Below, in pieces: positions 21,908-28,818 of a stretch of DNA of 28,818 nt. The stretch comes from an uncultured Collinsella sp. (GTDB lineage: Bacteria > Actinomycetota > Coriobacteriia > Coriobacteriales > Coriobacteriaceae). The stretch's first letter is position 1. Every line of letters starts with the position of its first letter. Made by a program: the position numbers and the translations under genes. The notes beneath the pieces were generated by a model that saw nothing but the letters and a program-made list of their open reading frames with translations, had not been told where the DNA came from and made no database searches. The stretch lies in contig UQEO01000016.1 of NCBI GenBank assembly GCA_900540095.1, forward strand, positions 1 through 28,818, read 5' to 3'.

Positions 21908-23326
21908 TTAGAAGATCCGGCGCAGGTCTCCGCGGTTGAGTGCTTCGTTGAAGAGGTGCTTGAACACCACGCTGCCGTGCAGGCCATCGTGCTCGAACTC
22001 GTTAGTCACCCAGGCATGCGAGTTGCCCACGCGGCTGAGCGTGTCGAGCTGCAGGTCCGAATCCACGTACATGTCGTCGAAATACACCGCGGCCTGCAGG
22101 GGCACCTCGCTGCACGCCAGTCGCTGCGGGTCGTAGATCTTGTCCCAGCTGGTGTCTTCCATCAGCAGGTCCATGGCGGGCTTGAAAGGCTTGAGCTCGG
22201 GCATCTGCTCGAACATCCACGGGAACATGGCCTCGCCGGTAAACATGAGCGGGCGCGCGAGTGTGTCGAACTCGGCACGATGGGCCTTCTCCTCTGCTGC
22301 GGCCCAGCGAATGGGCATGGTGTCGCCGTCGGCGTAGATAAACTCCTGCAGTGTCCAGTACAGCGGGTTCGTGCGTGTGTTGGTGCGCTCGAAGGCGCGC
22401 ATCAAAAAGCTGTCGGATACCGAGGAGCCGCAGCTCAGCGTACCGTCGCCAGTAACAAAAGCGTGATCGATAGTCCAATGCATGCGCTCAAAGCTCGGCT
22501 TCATGCCAAAGTCGCTGCCCATGAGCTGTAGGCGCTCGACCGTCATCGGCGAGCCGTCGGGCAGCACGGGCTTCTGAGCCTCGAGCGCATCGGCCAGGGC
22601 TGCCACGCGCTCGACGTCAGCGGGATAGCGGTCATAATACTGCTGCGTCTTGGCGGCCATGCGCGGGAAGGTGTGCGCGTAGACCTCGCTTGCGCTCGCC
22701 GGTACGTGGGGGATGCCGCCGCAGGTAAAGCTCGCCGCCACGCCCTCGGGGAAGAGCGACAGGTAGCTCAGCGTCAAAAAACCGCCGTAGCTTTGGCCGA
22801 GCGTGACCCACGGCTTGCCGCCAAAGCCCACTAGGCGCAGGTACTCAAAATCGCGCACGATGGAGCTGGCGAGGTGGCGCTTGAGGAAGTCCGCCTGCGA
22901 GCGTGCTGTATCGGCGCCGGCGGCCGTTGCGCGATCACCCAGTGCCTTGATCGTGCGTCCGTCCACGCAGCTACTGCGTCCGGTGCCGCGCTGGTCGGGA
23001 AGGACCACGCGGAAGTGCTTGACGGCCTCCTCGATCCAGCCGTCGCTTGTGGGCGACAGCGGACGTGGGCTCTCGCCGCCGGGGCCGCCCTGCAAAAACA
23101 GGAGCAGCGGCAGATCGTCGTTGATGCGGTCGGGCGCGCTAACCACGCGGTAGAAGAGCTTGATGCTCTCGGGCGCGCCGGCGATGGGTGCCGGCATGGC
23201 GCCGCGGCGCATGGTACTGCCGACGGCCAGGAGCATCGGCTCCAGGCCGCGCCAGTCAAGGGGGACGTCGATGCTGTGGTCCTCGACGTAAAGGCCGGGG
23301 ACGTGGTACGAAGTGATGAGGGCCAT
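21908..23326 (-). CDS. Alpha/beta hydrolase, S33 proline-iminopeptidase-like
   Basis: A 472-residue cytosolic hydrolase. The oxyanion-hole segment FLQGGPGG (77-84), DQRGTGRSS (101-109) and the nucleophile elbow GQSYGG with S169 are those of prolyl aminopeptidases (peptidase family S33), which release N-terminal proline from peptides. The C-terminal part has candidate Asp and His partners (FDDMYVD; NEFEHDG). Its place between proB and proA fits a proline-related role: recovery of proline from peptides next to the synthesis genes. ATG 23326 has GGAAGA six bases upstream; the longer frame to 23407 runs into the proA promoter region and is rejected. The two promoters, this gene and proA, are divergent within about 110 bp. 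Confidence 0.83.
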   Translation of the reverse strand: MALITSYHVPGLYVEDHSIDVPLDWRGLEPMLLAVGSTMRRGAMPAPIAGAPESIKLFYRVVSAPDRINDDLPLLLFLQGGPGGESPRPLSPTSDGWIEEAVKHFRVVLPDQRGTGRSSCVDGRTIKALGDRATAAGADTARSQADFLKRHLASSIVRDFEYLRLVGFGGKPWVTLGQSYGGFLTLSYLSLFPEGVAASFTCGGIPHVPASASEVYAHTFPRMAAKTQQYYDRYPADVERVAALADALEAQKPVLPDGSPMTVERLQLMGSDFGMKPSFERMHWTIDHAFVTGDGTLSCGSSVSDSFLMRAFERTNTRTNPLYWTLQEFIYADGDTMPIRWAAAEEKAHRAEFDTLARPLMFTGEAMFPWMFEQMPELKPFKPAMDLLMEDTSWDKIYDPQRLACSEVPLQAAVYFDDMYVDSDLQLDTLSRVGNSHAWVTNEFEHDGLHGSVVFKHLFNEALNRGDLRRIF

Positions 23327-23438
23327 GTGAGTCTTCCGTTCGTTGCGGTGTTTCGGGTTGACCAATTCTACCGCCGCGGGCGAGGCCATGCGCAAATCGG
23401 CTACCATGGTTGCAAACTTCTAGGAGAAAGGGCCGCCC

Positions 23439-24725
23439 ATGTCGGTCGATATAGCCACGTATGTCCACGATCTTGCCGTTGCCGCCAAGGCAGCGTCGGC
23501 CTCGCTTGCCACGGCGAGCGATGAGCAGCGCCAGGAGGCCGTGCGCGCCATGGCCGCAGCACTGCGCAACGGTGTCGACTCCATCGTCGCCGCCAACGAG
23601 CTCGATATGTCCGCCGCGCGCGATGCGGGCACCTCGGCCGGACTGCTCGATCGCCTGCTGCTGACGCCCGAGCGCGTCGAGGGCATGGCCGCCGGCCTGG
23701 AAAAGCTCGCCGAGCTGCCCGATCCCGTGGGCCGCGTGCTCGACCACCGCGTGCTTGCAAGTGGCGTGGACCTGACCCGTGTGAGTGTGCCGCTGGGCCT
23801 GGTCGCTATGGTCTACGAGGCGCGCCCCAACGTGACGGCCGACGCCGCAGGCATCTGCATCCGTACCGGCAACGCCTGCATTCTGCGCGGCGGCTCGCTG
23901 GCCTATCACTCGTGTGCCATGATTTCTGAGCTGCTGGCCGATGCGCTCGAGGCCAAGGGCTTCCCGCGCGAGGCCGTGTCGATGATCGAGTCCACCGACC
24001 GCGAGGCCACCGGCGAGCTCATGAAGCTCCGCGGTATTGTCGACGTACTCATTCCGCGCGGCGGTGCAGGCCTGATCCAGCGCTGCGTGCGCGAGTCGCT
24101 TGTGCCGGTGATCGAGACGGGCACGGGCAACTGCCACATCTACGTGCATGAATCCGCCGACTTTGATAAGGCGCTCAACATTATCGTTAATGCCAAGACC
24201 CAGCGCGTAGGCGTGTGCAATGCTGCCGAGTCGCTGCTGGTCGACCATGCTGTGGTCAATGCGTTTTTGCCTGCGGTCGTTGCCGTGCTGCACGACCACG
24301 GCGTGCTCATTCACGGCGACGAGGCCACGTGCGCCGCGTGCGCCGACGCCGGCTTTGTGGAGGGCGATGACTACGTCGCCGCGACTGAGGAGGACTGGGG
24401 TCGCGAGTACCTGGCGCTCGAGATGAGCGTGAAGGTCGTGGCAAACGAGGACGAGGCCATCGCACACATCAACCGCTACGGCACGATGCACTCCGAGGCC
24501 ATCGTTGCCGAGGACACGGATGCTTGCGAGCGCTTCCTGGATGCGGTCGATGCCTCGGCCGTGTACGCCAACGCCAGCACGCGCTTCACCGACGGCGGCG
24601 AGTTTGGCCTGGGCGCCGAGATCGGCATCTCGACCCAAAAGCTCCACGCCCGTGGCCCCTTTGCCGCCGAGGCCCTCACCACCTACAAATACAAGCTCCG
24701 CGGCACCGGCCAGGTCCGCCCCTAA
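23439..24725 (+). CDS. proA: Glutamate-5-semialdehyde dehydrogenase (gamma-glutamyl phosphate reductase)
   Basis: Reduces gamma-glutamyl phosphate to glutamate-5-semialdehyde with NADPH, the second step of proline synthesis. The 428-residue aldehyde-dehydrogenase-fold enzyme has the catalytic cysteine in RVGVCNAAESLL, the cofactor region VYEARPNVTADAA and LRGGSLAYHS, and the typical end TRFTDGGEFGLGAEIGIS. ATG 23439 has GGAG and AAAGGG upstream. proC, the last enzyme, is not in the window. It shares a short divergent promoter region with the iminopeptidase-like gene, so the two could be co-regulated. Confidence 0.95.
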   Translation: MSVDIATYVHDLAVAAKAASASLATASDEQRQEAVRAMAAALRNGVDSIVAANELDMSAARDAGTSAGLLDRLLLTPERVEGMAAGLEKLAELPDPVGRVLDHRVLASGVDLTRVSVPLGLVAMVYEARPNVTADAAGICIRTGNACILRGGSLAYHSCAMISELLADALEAKGFPREAVSMIESTDREATGELMKLRGIVDVLIPRGGAGLIQRCVRESLVPVIETGTGNCHIYVHESADFDKALNIIVNAKTQRVGVCNAAESLLVDHAVVNAFLPAVVAVLHDHGVLIHGDEATCAACADAGFVEGDDYVAATEEDWGREYLALEMSVKVVANEDEAIAHINRYGTMHSEAIVAEDTDACERFLDAVDASAVYANASTRFTDGGEFGLGAEIGISTQKLHARGPFAAEALTTYKYKLRGTGQVRP

Positions 24726-24756
24726 CGACCGCGCAAGAAAAACCCCAACGATGGCG

Positions 24757-24790
24757 CCACAAAGGTGCCTGTCCCCTTGGTGGCGGTTTA
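24757..24790. terminator. CCACCACAAAGG hairpin, degenerate copy 5 (proA 3' end)
   Basis: CGCCACAAAGG pairs with CCTTGGTGGCG with one mismatch; loop TGCCTGTCC is fully conserved. The outer A/T part of the other copies is eroded. It lies between the convergent proA and HD-domain genes. Confidence 0.65.
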
Positions 24791-24805
24791 AGGTGGCGTG
24801 GGCGG

Positions 24806-25405
24806 TTAGGCCTGGAAGGTATCGCGGTCGGGGGCGAAGGACTGCATGGCCGCGATGGTGCGGTCAAAGAGCTCGGTGAGCTCCCAGCCCAACATCTCGG
24901 CGCCCTGCGAAATCACGTCGCGCGAGCAGCCGGCGGCAAAGCGCTTGTCCTTAAACTTCTTCTTGAGCGACTTGGTCGTAAAGTCCATAACGCTCTTGCT
25001 CGGGCGCATGATGACTGCAGCGCCGATCAGGCCGGTGAGCTCATCGCAGGCAAACAGGATTTTTTCCATCTGCAGCTCGGGTTTGGGCAGCGAGGTGTTG
25101 AAGTCCGACGTGTGCGTCTGGATGGCGCGAATGAGCTCGGGAGACGCACCTTCGCCCTCAAGAATCTCGGCAGCATAGATGGTGTGGTTCATGGGGTCAT
25201 CCTCATGCTCCTCCCAATCCAGGTCGTGCAGCAGACCGACGGTGCCCCAAAACTCCTCGTTCTCGGGGTCGAACTCGCGCGCAAAGTAGCGCATAGTGCC
25301 CTCGACCGTCTCGCCATGGGTGATGTGGAACGGGTCCTTGTTGTGCTCGTTGAGCAGTTCGAACGCGCGGTCGCGGGTGATTCCGGCGGTAAGCGGCTCT
25401 GCCAT
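24806..25405 (-). CDS. HD-domain protein (phosphohydrolase-like)
   Basis: A 199-residue cytosolic protein with the HD superfamily pattern: H30 (ITHGETV), H60-D61 (LLHDLDWE), a following His (H74) and D121 (ACDELTGL). HD proteins hydrolyse phosphomonoesters or phosphodiesters of nucleotides; the short form here matches uncharacterised HDIG-like members and no substrate can be named. ATG 25405 has AAGGAG upstream. The gene lies between two CCACCACAAAGG hairpins, one after it (24757) and one before it (25460), so it is a single-gene unit separate from carD. Confidence 0.78.
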   Translation of the reverse strand: MAEPLTAGITRDRAFELLNEHNKDPFHITHGETVEGTMRYFAREFDPENEEFWGTVGLLHDLDWEEHEDDPMNHTIYAAEILEGEGASPELIRAIQTHTSDFNTSLPKPELQMEKILFACDELTGLIGAAVIMRPSKSVMDFTTKSLKKKFKDKRFAAGCSRDVISQGAEMLGWELTELFDRTIAAMQSFAPDRDTFQA

Positions 25406-25459
25406 AAGAGACTCCTTGTGCTCGTGGGTATCGATAAGAATGAATACTACTAGAACAAG

Positions 25460-25501
25460 AAAACCACCACAAAGGTGCCTGTTCCCTTTGTGGTGGTTTT
25501 T
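25460..25501. terminator. CCACCACAAAGG hairpin terminator, copy 6 (carD 3' end)
   Basis: A perfect 16-bp stem AAAACCACCACAAAGG/CCTTTGTGGTGGTTTT with loop TGCCTGTTC (one base changed). It ends 12 bases from the carD stop codon and on the minus strand is followed by T. Confidence 0.85.
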
Positions 25502-25513
25502 GGCGCGGATGGG

Positions 25514-25999
25514 TTAGTTGAGGGCGGCTTGGGCTAGGCGGGCTTCGGCGGCCTCTTCGGTGACACCAAGGGCCACGGCGAACTCCTCGATGGAGCGGCG
25601 TTTGGCCTCCTTGAGTACGCGCATGTAGTAGGAGCTGGGTTTTTTATCAGCTTCCTCGGCCTGGCGAATGCGGTGCATCATGGTCTTTGCCACGCGGACC
25701 GTCTCGGGCGCGCCCAGTTTGAGCTGCTGCTTAAAGTGCGTCTCCTCAAGCGAGCTGTTGCGCTCGGTAAAGGTGTCGCACTCCAGCTCGTCATAGTGGC
25801 TCAGCAGGTGCTCGGCATCTTGCTGCGAGATGGCGGCGTGCAAACGGTCGGCCTGCGCCACGGGGTACATGAGGATCGTCTGCGCATGTCCCTGCTTGGT
25901 CTCGAGCAGCAGCATGGGCTGCGGTGTGTCGTCCCTAAAACCGACGACGGTGCAGACTCCCTGGCCCGGATGAATGACGTGTTGACCGATTGAGAACAT
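25514..25999 (-). CDS. CarD/CdnL-family RNA polymerase-binding regulator
   Basis: A 161-residue protein. The N-terminal Tudor-like domain (about 1-55; FSIGQHVIHPGQGVCTVVG) is the CarD_CdnL/TRCF fold that binds the RNA polymerase beta subunit; the helical C-terminal domain (about 65-155) contacts DNA at the upstream edge of the bubble and stabilises open complexes, as shown for mycobacterial CarD. This role is transferred from the family. The Trp wedge residue described for CarD is not obvious in this sequence (no Trp at all), so promoter-opening strength may differ. GGAGG lies four bases before ATG 25999. An ATACG/CGTAT inverted repeat sits just upstream. Confidence 0.87.
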   Translation of the reverse strand: MFSIGQHVIHPGQGVCTVVGFRDDTPQPMLLLETKQGHAQTILMYPVAQADRLHAAISQQDAEHLLSHYDELECDTFTERNSSLEETHFKQQLKLGAPETVRVAKTMMHRIRQAEEADKKPSSYYMRVLKEAKRRSIEEFAVALGVTEEAAEARLAQAALN

Positions 26000-26013
26000 G
26001 CTACCTCCAACTT

Positions 26014-26029
26014 ATACGAATTTACGTAT
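26014..26029. promoter_or_regulatory. Inverted repeat upstream of carD
   Basis: ATACG-AATTTA-CGTAT lies 15-30 bases before ATG 25999, covering the leader next to the ribosome site. Operator or small leader hairpin. Confidence 0.35.
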
Positions 26030-26341
26030 GTGTAGAATAACACGCTGACGTGCGCAAACCCTTACTTTATGCAGGAAAAGCACACAACTCTGATAGGTAA
26101 GAGTATTCGATAACAGACGCAGCTCATTCACACCTTTATGCATTTTCAACGCCTGCATAATCTGCAGGCAGACTGGGATCTTTGAGTGACTCCATACAAG
26201 CTGTAGTCAATTTTGTGCATATGCAATATCGATTGGCTTTACCCTGCGACAGTGCCCGTCGCTTGTGATAGAGTGCTACAAACTCTGGCTTTTGCCCTAC
26301 GAGTGACCAAGAGCTCGGGGGCTTTAACACAAGGAGGATCT
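26030..26341. promoter_or_regulatory. carD / argS divergent intergenic region
   Basis: No gene seen. A perfect 7-bp hairpin GCCTGCA-TAATC-TGCAGGC lies at 26151-26169; TATGCA (26137-26142) can pair with TGCATA (26154-26159) instead, so the two folds exclude each other. TG-A-TAGAGT around 26266 is a possible extended -10 for argS. No T-box landmark (GGTGGNACCGCG) is present. Confidence 0.35.
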
Positions 26342-28195
26342 ATGCCCGAGAAGATTGAAGAGCTGGTACGCGCTGCGCTTGCTGCGGCCCAGGAGGCCGG
26401 CGACCTTTCCGCATTTGAACTTGACGATTGCGCTATCGAGCGACCGGCTGACACTTCTCATGGCGAGTGGACCTCTACCATGGCCCTGAAGTCCGCCAAG
26501 CTGGCCCATTGCGCCCCGCGCAAGATCGCCGAGGCCATCGTTGCCCATATGCCCGAGGACCCCGCGATCGAGAAGGTCGAGATCGCAGGCCCCGGCTTCA
26601 TCAACTTCTACCTCTCCGTTGCCGTCAAGAATGCCATCTTTGGCGAGGCTCGCGAGAAGGGTATGGACTTCGCTAAGTCCAACGTCGGTGGCGGCCTGAA
26701 GACCCAGGTCGAGTTCGTCTCCGCCAACCCCGTCGGCCCCATGCACATCGGCCATGGCCGCTGGGCCGCTCTGGGCGACTCCCTTTGCCGCGTTATGGAC
26801 CACGCCGGTTACGACATCCAGCGTGAGTTCTACATCAACGACCACGGCTCTCAGATGAACACCTTCGGCAACTCCATCAGCACGCGCTATATGCAGCTTG
26901 CCGACATCATCGCCAAGCAGGGCGTGGATATCGATGAGGCTCACAAGCTGCTGATCGCCGACCGCGACGCCTTTGTTGCCGACGAGAACGACGAACACCC
27001 CGAGACCCATCCGTATCAGGACAACTTTGCCGAGACTCTGGGCAAGGACTCCTACGGCGGCGACTACATCATCGACGAGGCTGCCGAGTTCTGGCGCACC
27101 GACGGCGATAAGTGGGTCAACGCCGATCCGCAGGAGCGCATGGAGAGCTTCCGCGAGCGCGGCTATGTGAAGATGGTCGACAACATGCGCGACCTCTGCC
27201 ACGCCGTCAATTGCGACTTCGATCGTTGGTACTCCGAGCGTTCGCTGTACGTGAAGGACACCGAGGGCGAGACCGCCGGCACCTCTGCCGTCGACCGCGC
27301 TTTTGAGAAGCTCGACAAGATGGGCTACCTCTACACCAAGGACGGCGCTCTGTGGTTCCGTTCCACCGATCTGGGCGACGACAAGGACCGCGTGCTGATC
27401 AAGTCCGACGGCGAGTACACCTACTTTGCCTCCGACGTCGCCTATCACTGGGATAAGTTCCAGCGCGTCGACCACGTCATCGACATCTGGGGCGCCGACC
27501 ACCACGGCTACATCGAGCGCGTCCGCTGCGTCTGCGACGCTCTGGGTTACCCCGGCAAGTTTGAGGTTCTGCTGGGCCAGCTCGTCAACCTGCTGCGCAA
27601 CGGCAAGCCCGTCCGTATGTCCAAGCGCAAGGGCACCATGGTGACCCTGCAGGAGCTCGTCGACGAGGTCGGCTCCGACGCCGCTCGCTACACTCTCATC
27701 TCCAAGAGCTCTAACCAGATGGTCGACTTCGACATCGAGGCCGTTAAGAAGCGCGACAACTCCAACCCGGTGTACTACGTGCAGTACGCTCACGCCCGCG
27801 TGTGCTCCATCCTGCGCCGTGCCGCTGACGTTACGCCCGAGCAGGCTGACGAGATGGGCATGAAGGCCGTCGCCGCCAAGGCCATCGGTGAGAACGTCGA
27901 TTACTCGCTGCTGACCGATCCGACCGAGCTCGCCCTTTCGCGTAAGCTCAACGAGCTCACCGACCTGATTGCCAGCTGCGCTCGCGACCGCGCCCCGTTC
28001 CGTCTGACGCACTTTGCCGAGGAGCTCGCCGGCGACTTCCACAGCTTCTACGCTGCCTGCCAGGTGCTGCCGAGCGAGGGCCGTCCCGTCGACCCCGAGC
28101 TTTCGCGTGCCCGTCTGGCCGCTTGCGACGCCGTCCGCGTAACACTCGCCCTGGTGCTCACCCTCGTTGGTGTCTCCGCTCCCGAGCAGATGTAA
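26342..28195 (+). CDS. argS: Arginine--tRNA ligase
   Basis: Charges tRNA-Arg with arginine. The 617-residue class I synthetase has the N-terminal Add1-like tRNA-binding domain (1 to about 110; PGFINFYLS near 84-92), the HIGH motif at 135-138 (SANPVGPMHIGHGRW), the KMSKS counterpart MSKRKG (in KPVRMSKRKGTMVT), and the C-terminal DALR anticodon-binding domain ending in LVLTLVGVSAPEQM. ATG 26342 follows AAGGAGGA five bases upstream; the longer frame to 26213 lacks a site. Codon use is noticeably more C-ending than in neighbours, as expected for a highly expressed gene. A strong terminator follows. Confidence 0.96.
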   Translation: MPEKIEELVRAALAAAQEAGDLSAFELDDCAIERPADTSHGEWTSTMALKSAKLAHCAPRKIAEAIVAHMPEDPAIEKVEIAGPGFINFYLSVAVKNAIFGEAREKGMDFAKSNVGGGLKTQVEFVSANPVGPMHIGHGRWAALGDSLCRVMDHAGYDIQREFYINDHGSQMNTFGNSISTRYMQLADIIAKQGVDIDEAHKLLIADRDAFVADENDEHPETHPYQDNFAETLGKDSYGGDYIIDEAAEFWRTDGDKWVNADPQERMESFRERGYVKMVDNMRDLCHAVNCDFDRWYSERSLYVKDTEGETAGTSAVDRAFEKLDKMGYLYTKDGALWFRSTDLGDDKDRVLIKSDGEYTYFASDVAYHWDKFQRVDHVIDIWGADHHGYIERVRCVCDALGYPGKFEVLLGQLVNLLRNGKPVRMSKRKGTMVTLQELVDEVGSDAARYTLISKSSNQMVDFDIEAVKKRDNSNPVYYVQYAHARVCSILRRAADVTPEQADEMGMKAVAAKAIGENVDYSLLTDPTELALSRKLNELTDLIASCARDRAPFRLTHFAEELAGDFHSFYAACQVLPSEGRPVDPELSRARLAACDAVRVTLALVLTLVGVSAPEQM

Positions 28196-28240
28196 GCTAC
28201 GGGTCATTTGACCGTACAGACTTGGTTTAACTAAGCCTTG

Positions 28241-28274
28241 AAAGCCCGATCTCCCACGGAGGTCGGGCTTTTTT
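28241..28274 (+). terminator. Intrinsic terminator of argS
   Basis: AAAGCCCGATCTCC pairs with GGAGGTCGGGCTTT (one G-U pair) and is followed by T, 46 bases after the argS stop. Confidence 0.9.
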
Positions 28275-28318
28275 GCAAACGCCGACGTATTGACGAATTT
28301 GGAACTGCTGGAAATACG

Positions 28319-28468
28319 AAACTATGTCGGTTTACTACGATGAATTGAGGTATTCCAACCACGCCGGCTTTTCGCTAAAAAGTGCAAGGCATCTACCTGC
28401 GGTTTTAGTTCAACAAGTTTCGGAGTGGTCGCGGTTGAGCGATTCATCGTAGTAAACCGCCATAGTTT
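28319..28468. repeat. Long inverted-repeat element B (150 bp)
   Basis: Arms 28319-28345 and 28442-28468 are a 27-bp inverted repeat with one mismatch (starting AAACTATG, ending in GATGAAT). An inner stem CAACC/GGTTG or ACCAC/GTGGT is nested inside. The interior contains CCACGCC (28359-28365) and ACCTGCGGTTTTA (28395-28407), the two blocks also found in element A. No coding potential; it lies between the argS terminator and the next promoter. Confidence 0.75.
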
Positions 28469-28504
28469 TGGCGGAGGCAGTCAGATTTGTGGGTGTTAAA
28501 CCAA

Positions 28505-28551
28505 AGAGTGTCCCTTTTGACTAGTCGTTTAAGAACGTCCCCAATGACTAA
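28505..28551. repeat. 47-bp dispersed repeat, copy 2
   Basis: Same order as 9041-9087: AGAGTGTCCC, TTGACTAGTCGTTTAAGAAC, GTCCCCAATGACTA. It ends one base before the -35 box at 28553, so the repeat abuts the promoter of the next gene. Confidence 0.65.
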
Positions 28552-28552
28552 G

Positions 28553-28580
28553 TTGCAGGTGGCGGCGGTTGTGTTACACT
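28553..28580 (+). promoter_or_regulatory. Promoter and leader of the probable rho gene
   Basis: TTGCAG (28553-28558) and TACACT (28575-28580), 16-base spacer. The leader of about 138 bases contains TCCGTC/GACGGA (28626-28644) with a T-rich loop. Long leaders with autogenous attenuation are known for rho in other bacteria; here it is only a possibility. Confidence 0.5.
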
Positions 28581-28724
28581 AACGCTCCGTATATGACGCA
28601 AATATCTCGATACAGATCAATGATGTCCGTCGGTTTTTGACGGAGCTAGACTGTTTAGCCGCCCTGAAGGTTTATGCAGGGAGCATGTGATCACAGGGCT
28701 TGAAAAGAAAGTTGAGCAAACACT

Positions 28725-28818
28725 GTGTCTGATCAACAGCAAGAAAACGAAATAACGACGACGCAAGCCGCTCCCGCTGCACCGGTTGCGTCGGACCAGG
28801 TCGCGGCGCCCGCGCAAG
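28725..28818 (+). CDS. rho: N-terminus of probable transcription termination factor Rho (runs off the window)
   Basis: GTG 28725 is the first possible start after an in-frame TGA at 28713. The 31 visible codons give MSDQQQENEITTT followed by an Ala/Pro-rich stretch. No Rho domain is in the window. The call rests on two points: actinobacterial Rho proteins carry long low-complexity N-terminal extensions, and rho lies downstream of argS in many actinobacterial genomes. The ribosome site is weak (GAAAG, distant). Another protein with a low-complexity N-terminus cannot be excluded. Confidence 0.45.
   Translation, partial: MSDQQQENEITTTQAAPAAPVASDQVAAPAQ

Noticed and set aside
26030..26341. T-box or other known riboswitch before argS
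   Set aside because: Hairpins are present, but no conserved T-box block or other class signature is visible.
6997..28551. CRISPR array from the recurring short palindromes
   Set aside because: The copies are single, kilobases apart and at gene ends, with no regular spacers and no cas genes.
28617..28817. 66-codon minus-strand frame at the right edge
   Set aside because: It is antisense to the leader and start of the probable rho gene and has no ribosome site or recognisable content.

Overview
The window is high-GC, gene-dense bacterial chromosome. The gene set (a CarD-type RNA polymerase regulator, argS followed by an apparent rho, an ATP-type PEP carboxykinase, a tRNA-Ala with its own promoter) fits an actinobacterium of the class Coriobacteriia. 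My best guess is a gut Collinsella; this rests on recognition of protein style and of the dispersed repeats, not on a marker gene. I see no prophage, transposase, CRISPR array or plasmid gene.

Layout. Bases 1-4052 (minus strand) form a serine-biosynthesis block: serC, serA with a double-hairpin terminator, an M20 metallopeptidase, and the start of a DUF1015-like gene whose frame ends at a long poly-G tract at the window edge. Bases 4189-7293 hold a vestigial short frame, a CPA1-type antiporter with TrkA-C domains, and a divergent metallophosphoesterase. Bases 7294-10897 hold a polysaccharide flippase (minus) and pckA (plus), separated by a cluster of REP-like repeats and an operator-like palindrome. 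Bases 11123-13836 carry four plus-strand genes (B3/B4 domain protein, MarR regulator, DegV, alkyltransferase); three of them are followed by copies of one recurring hairpin terminator. Bases 14230-16649 (minus) carry trpS and a WecA/TagO-like glycosyl-1-phosphate transferase. Bases 17175-21656 (plus) carry a radical SAM enzyme, tRNA-Ala(CGC), a coiled-coil membrane protein, nicotinate phosphoribosyltransferase and proB. Bases 21908-25999 carry a proline-iminopeptidase-like hydrolase (minus) between proB and proA, then an HD-domain protein and carD (both minus). Bases 26342-28818 carry argS and the first 31 codons of a probable rho.

Protein-coding content is mostly housekeeping: serine and proline synthesis, two aminoacyl-tRNA synthetases, NAD salvage, gluconeogenic/anaplerotic PEPCK and envelope polysaccharide. 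The unusual part is between the genes. At least five kinds of short dispersed palindrome occur, nearly all with a GGGGAC or GGGACGGGG motif; one kind is present six times and sits where 3'-end terminators are expected. Two larger elements (7090-7212 and 28319-28468), with 18- and 27-bp inverted-repeat arms, share an exact 13-base core in the same relative place, which suggests one family of structured or mobile elements. There are also two candidate free-standing small RNAs, a leader with mutually exclusive hairpins before the B3/B4 gene, and a poly-G tract that may switch or break the DUF1015-like gene.
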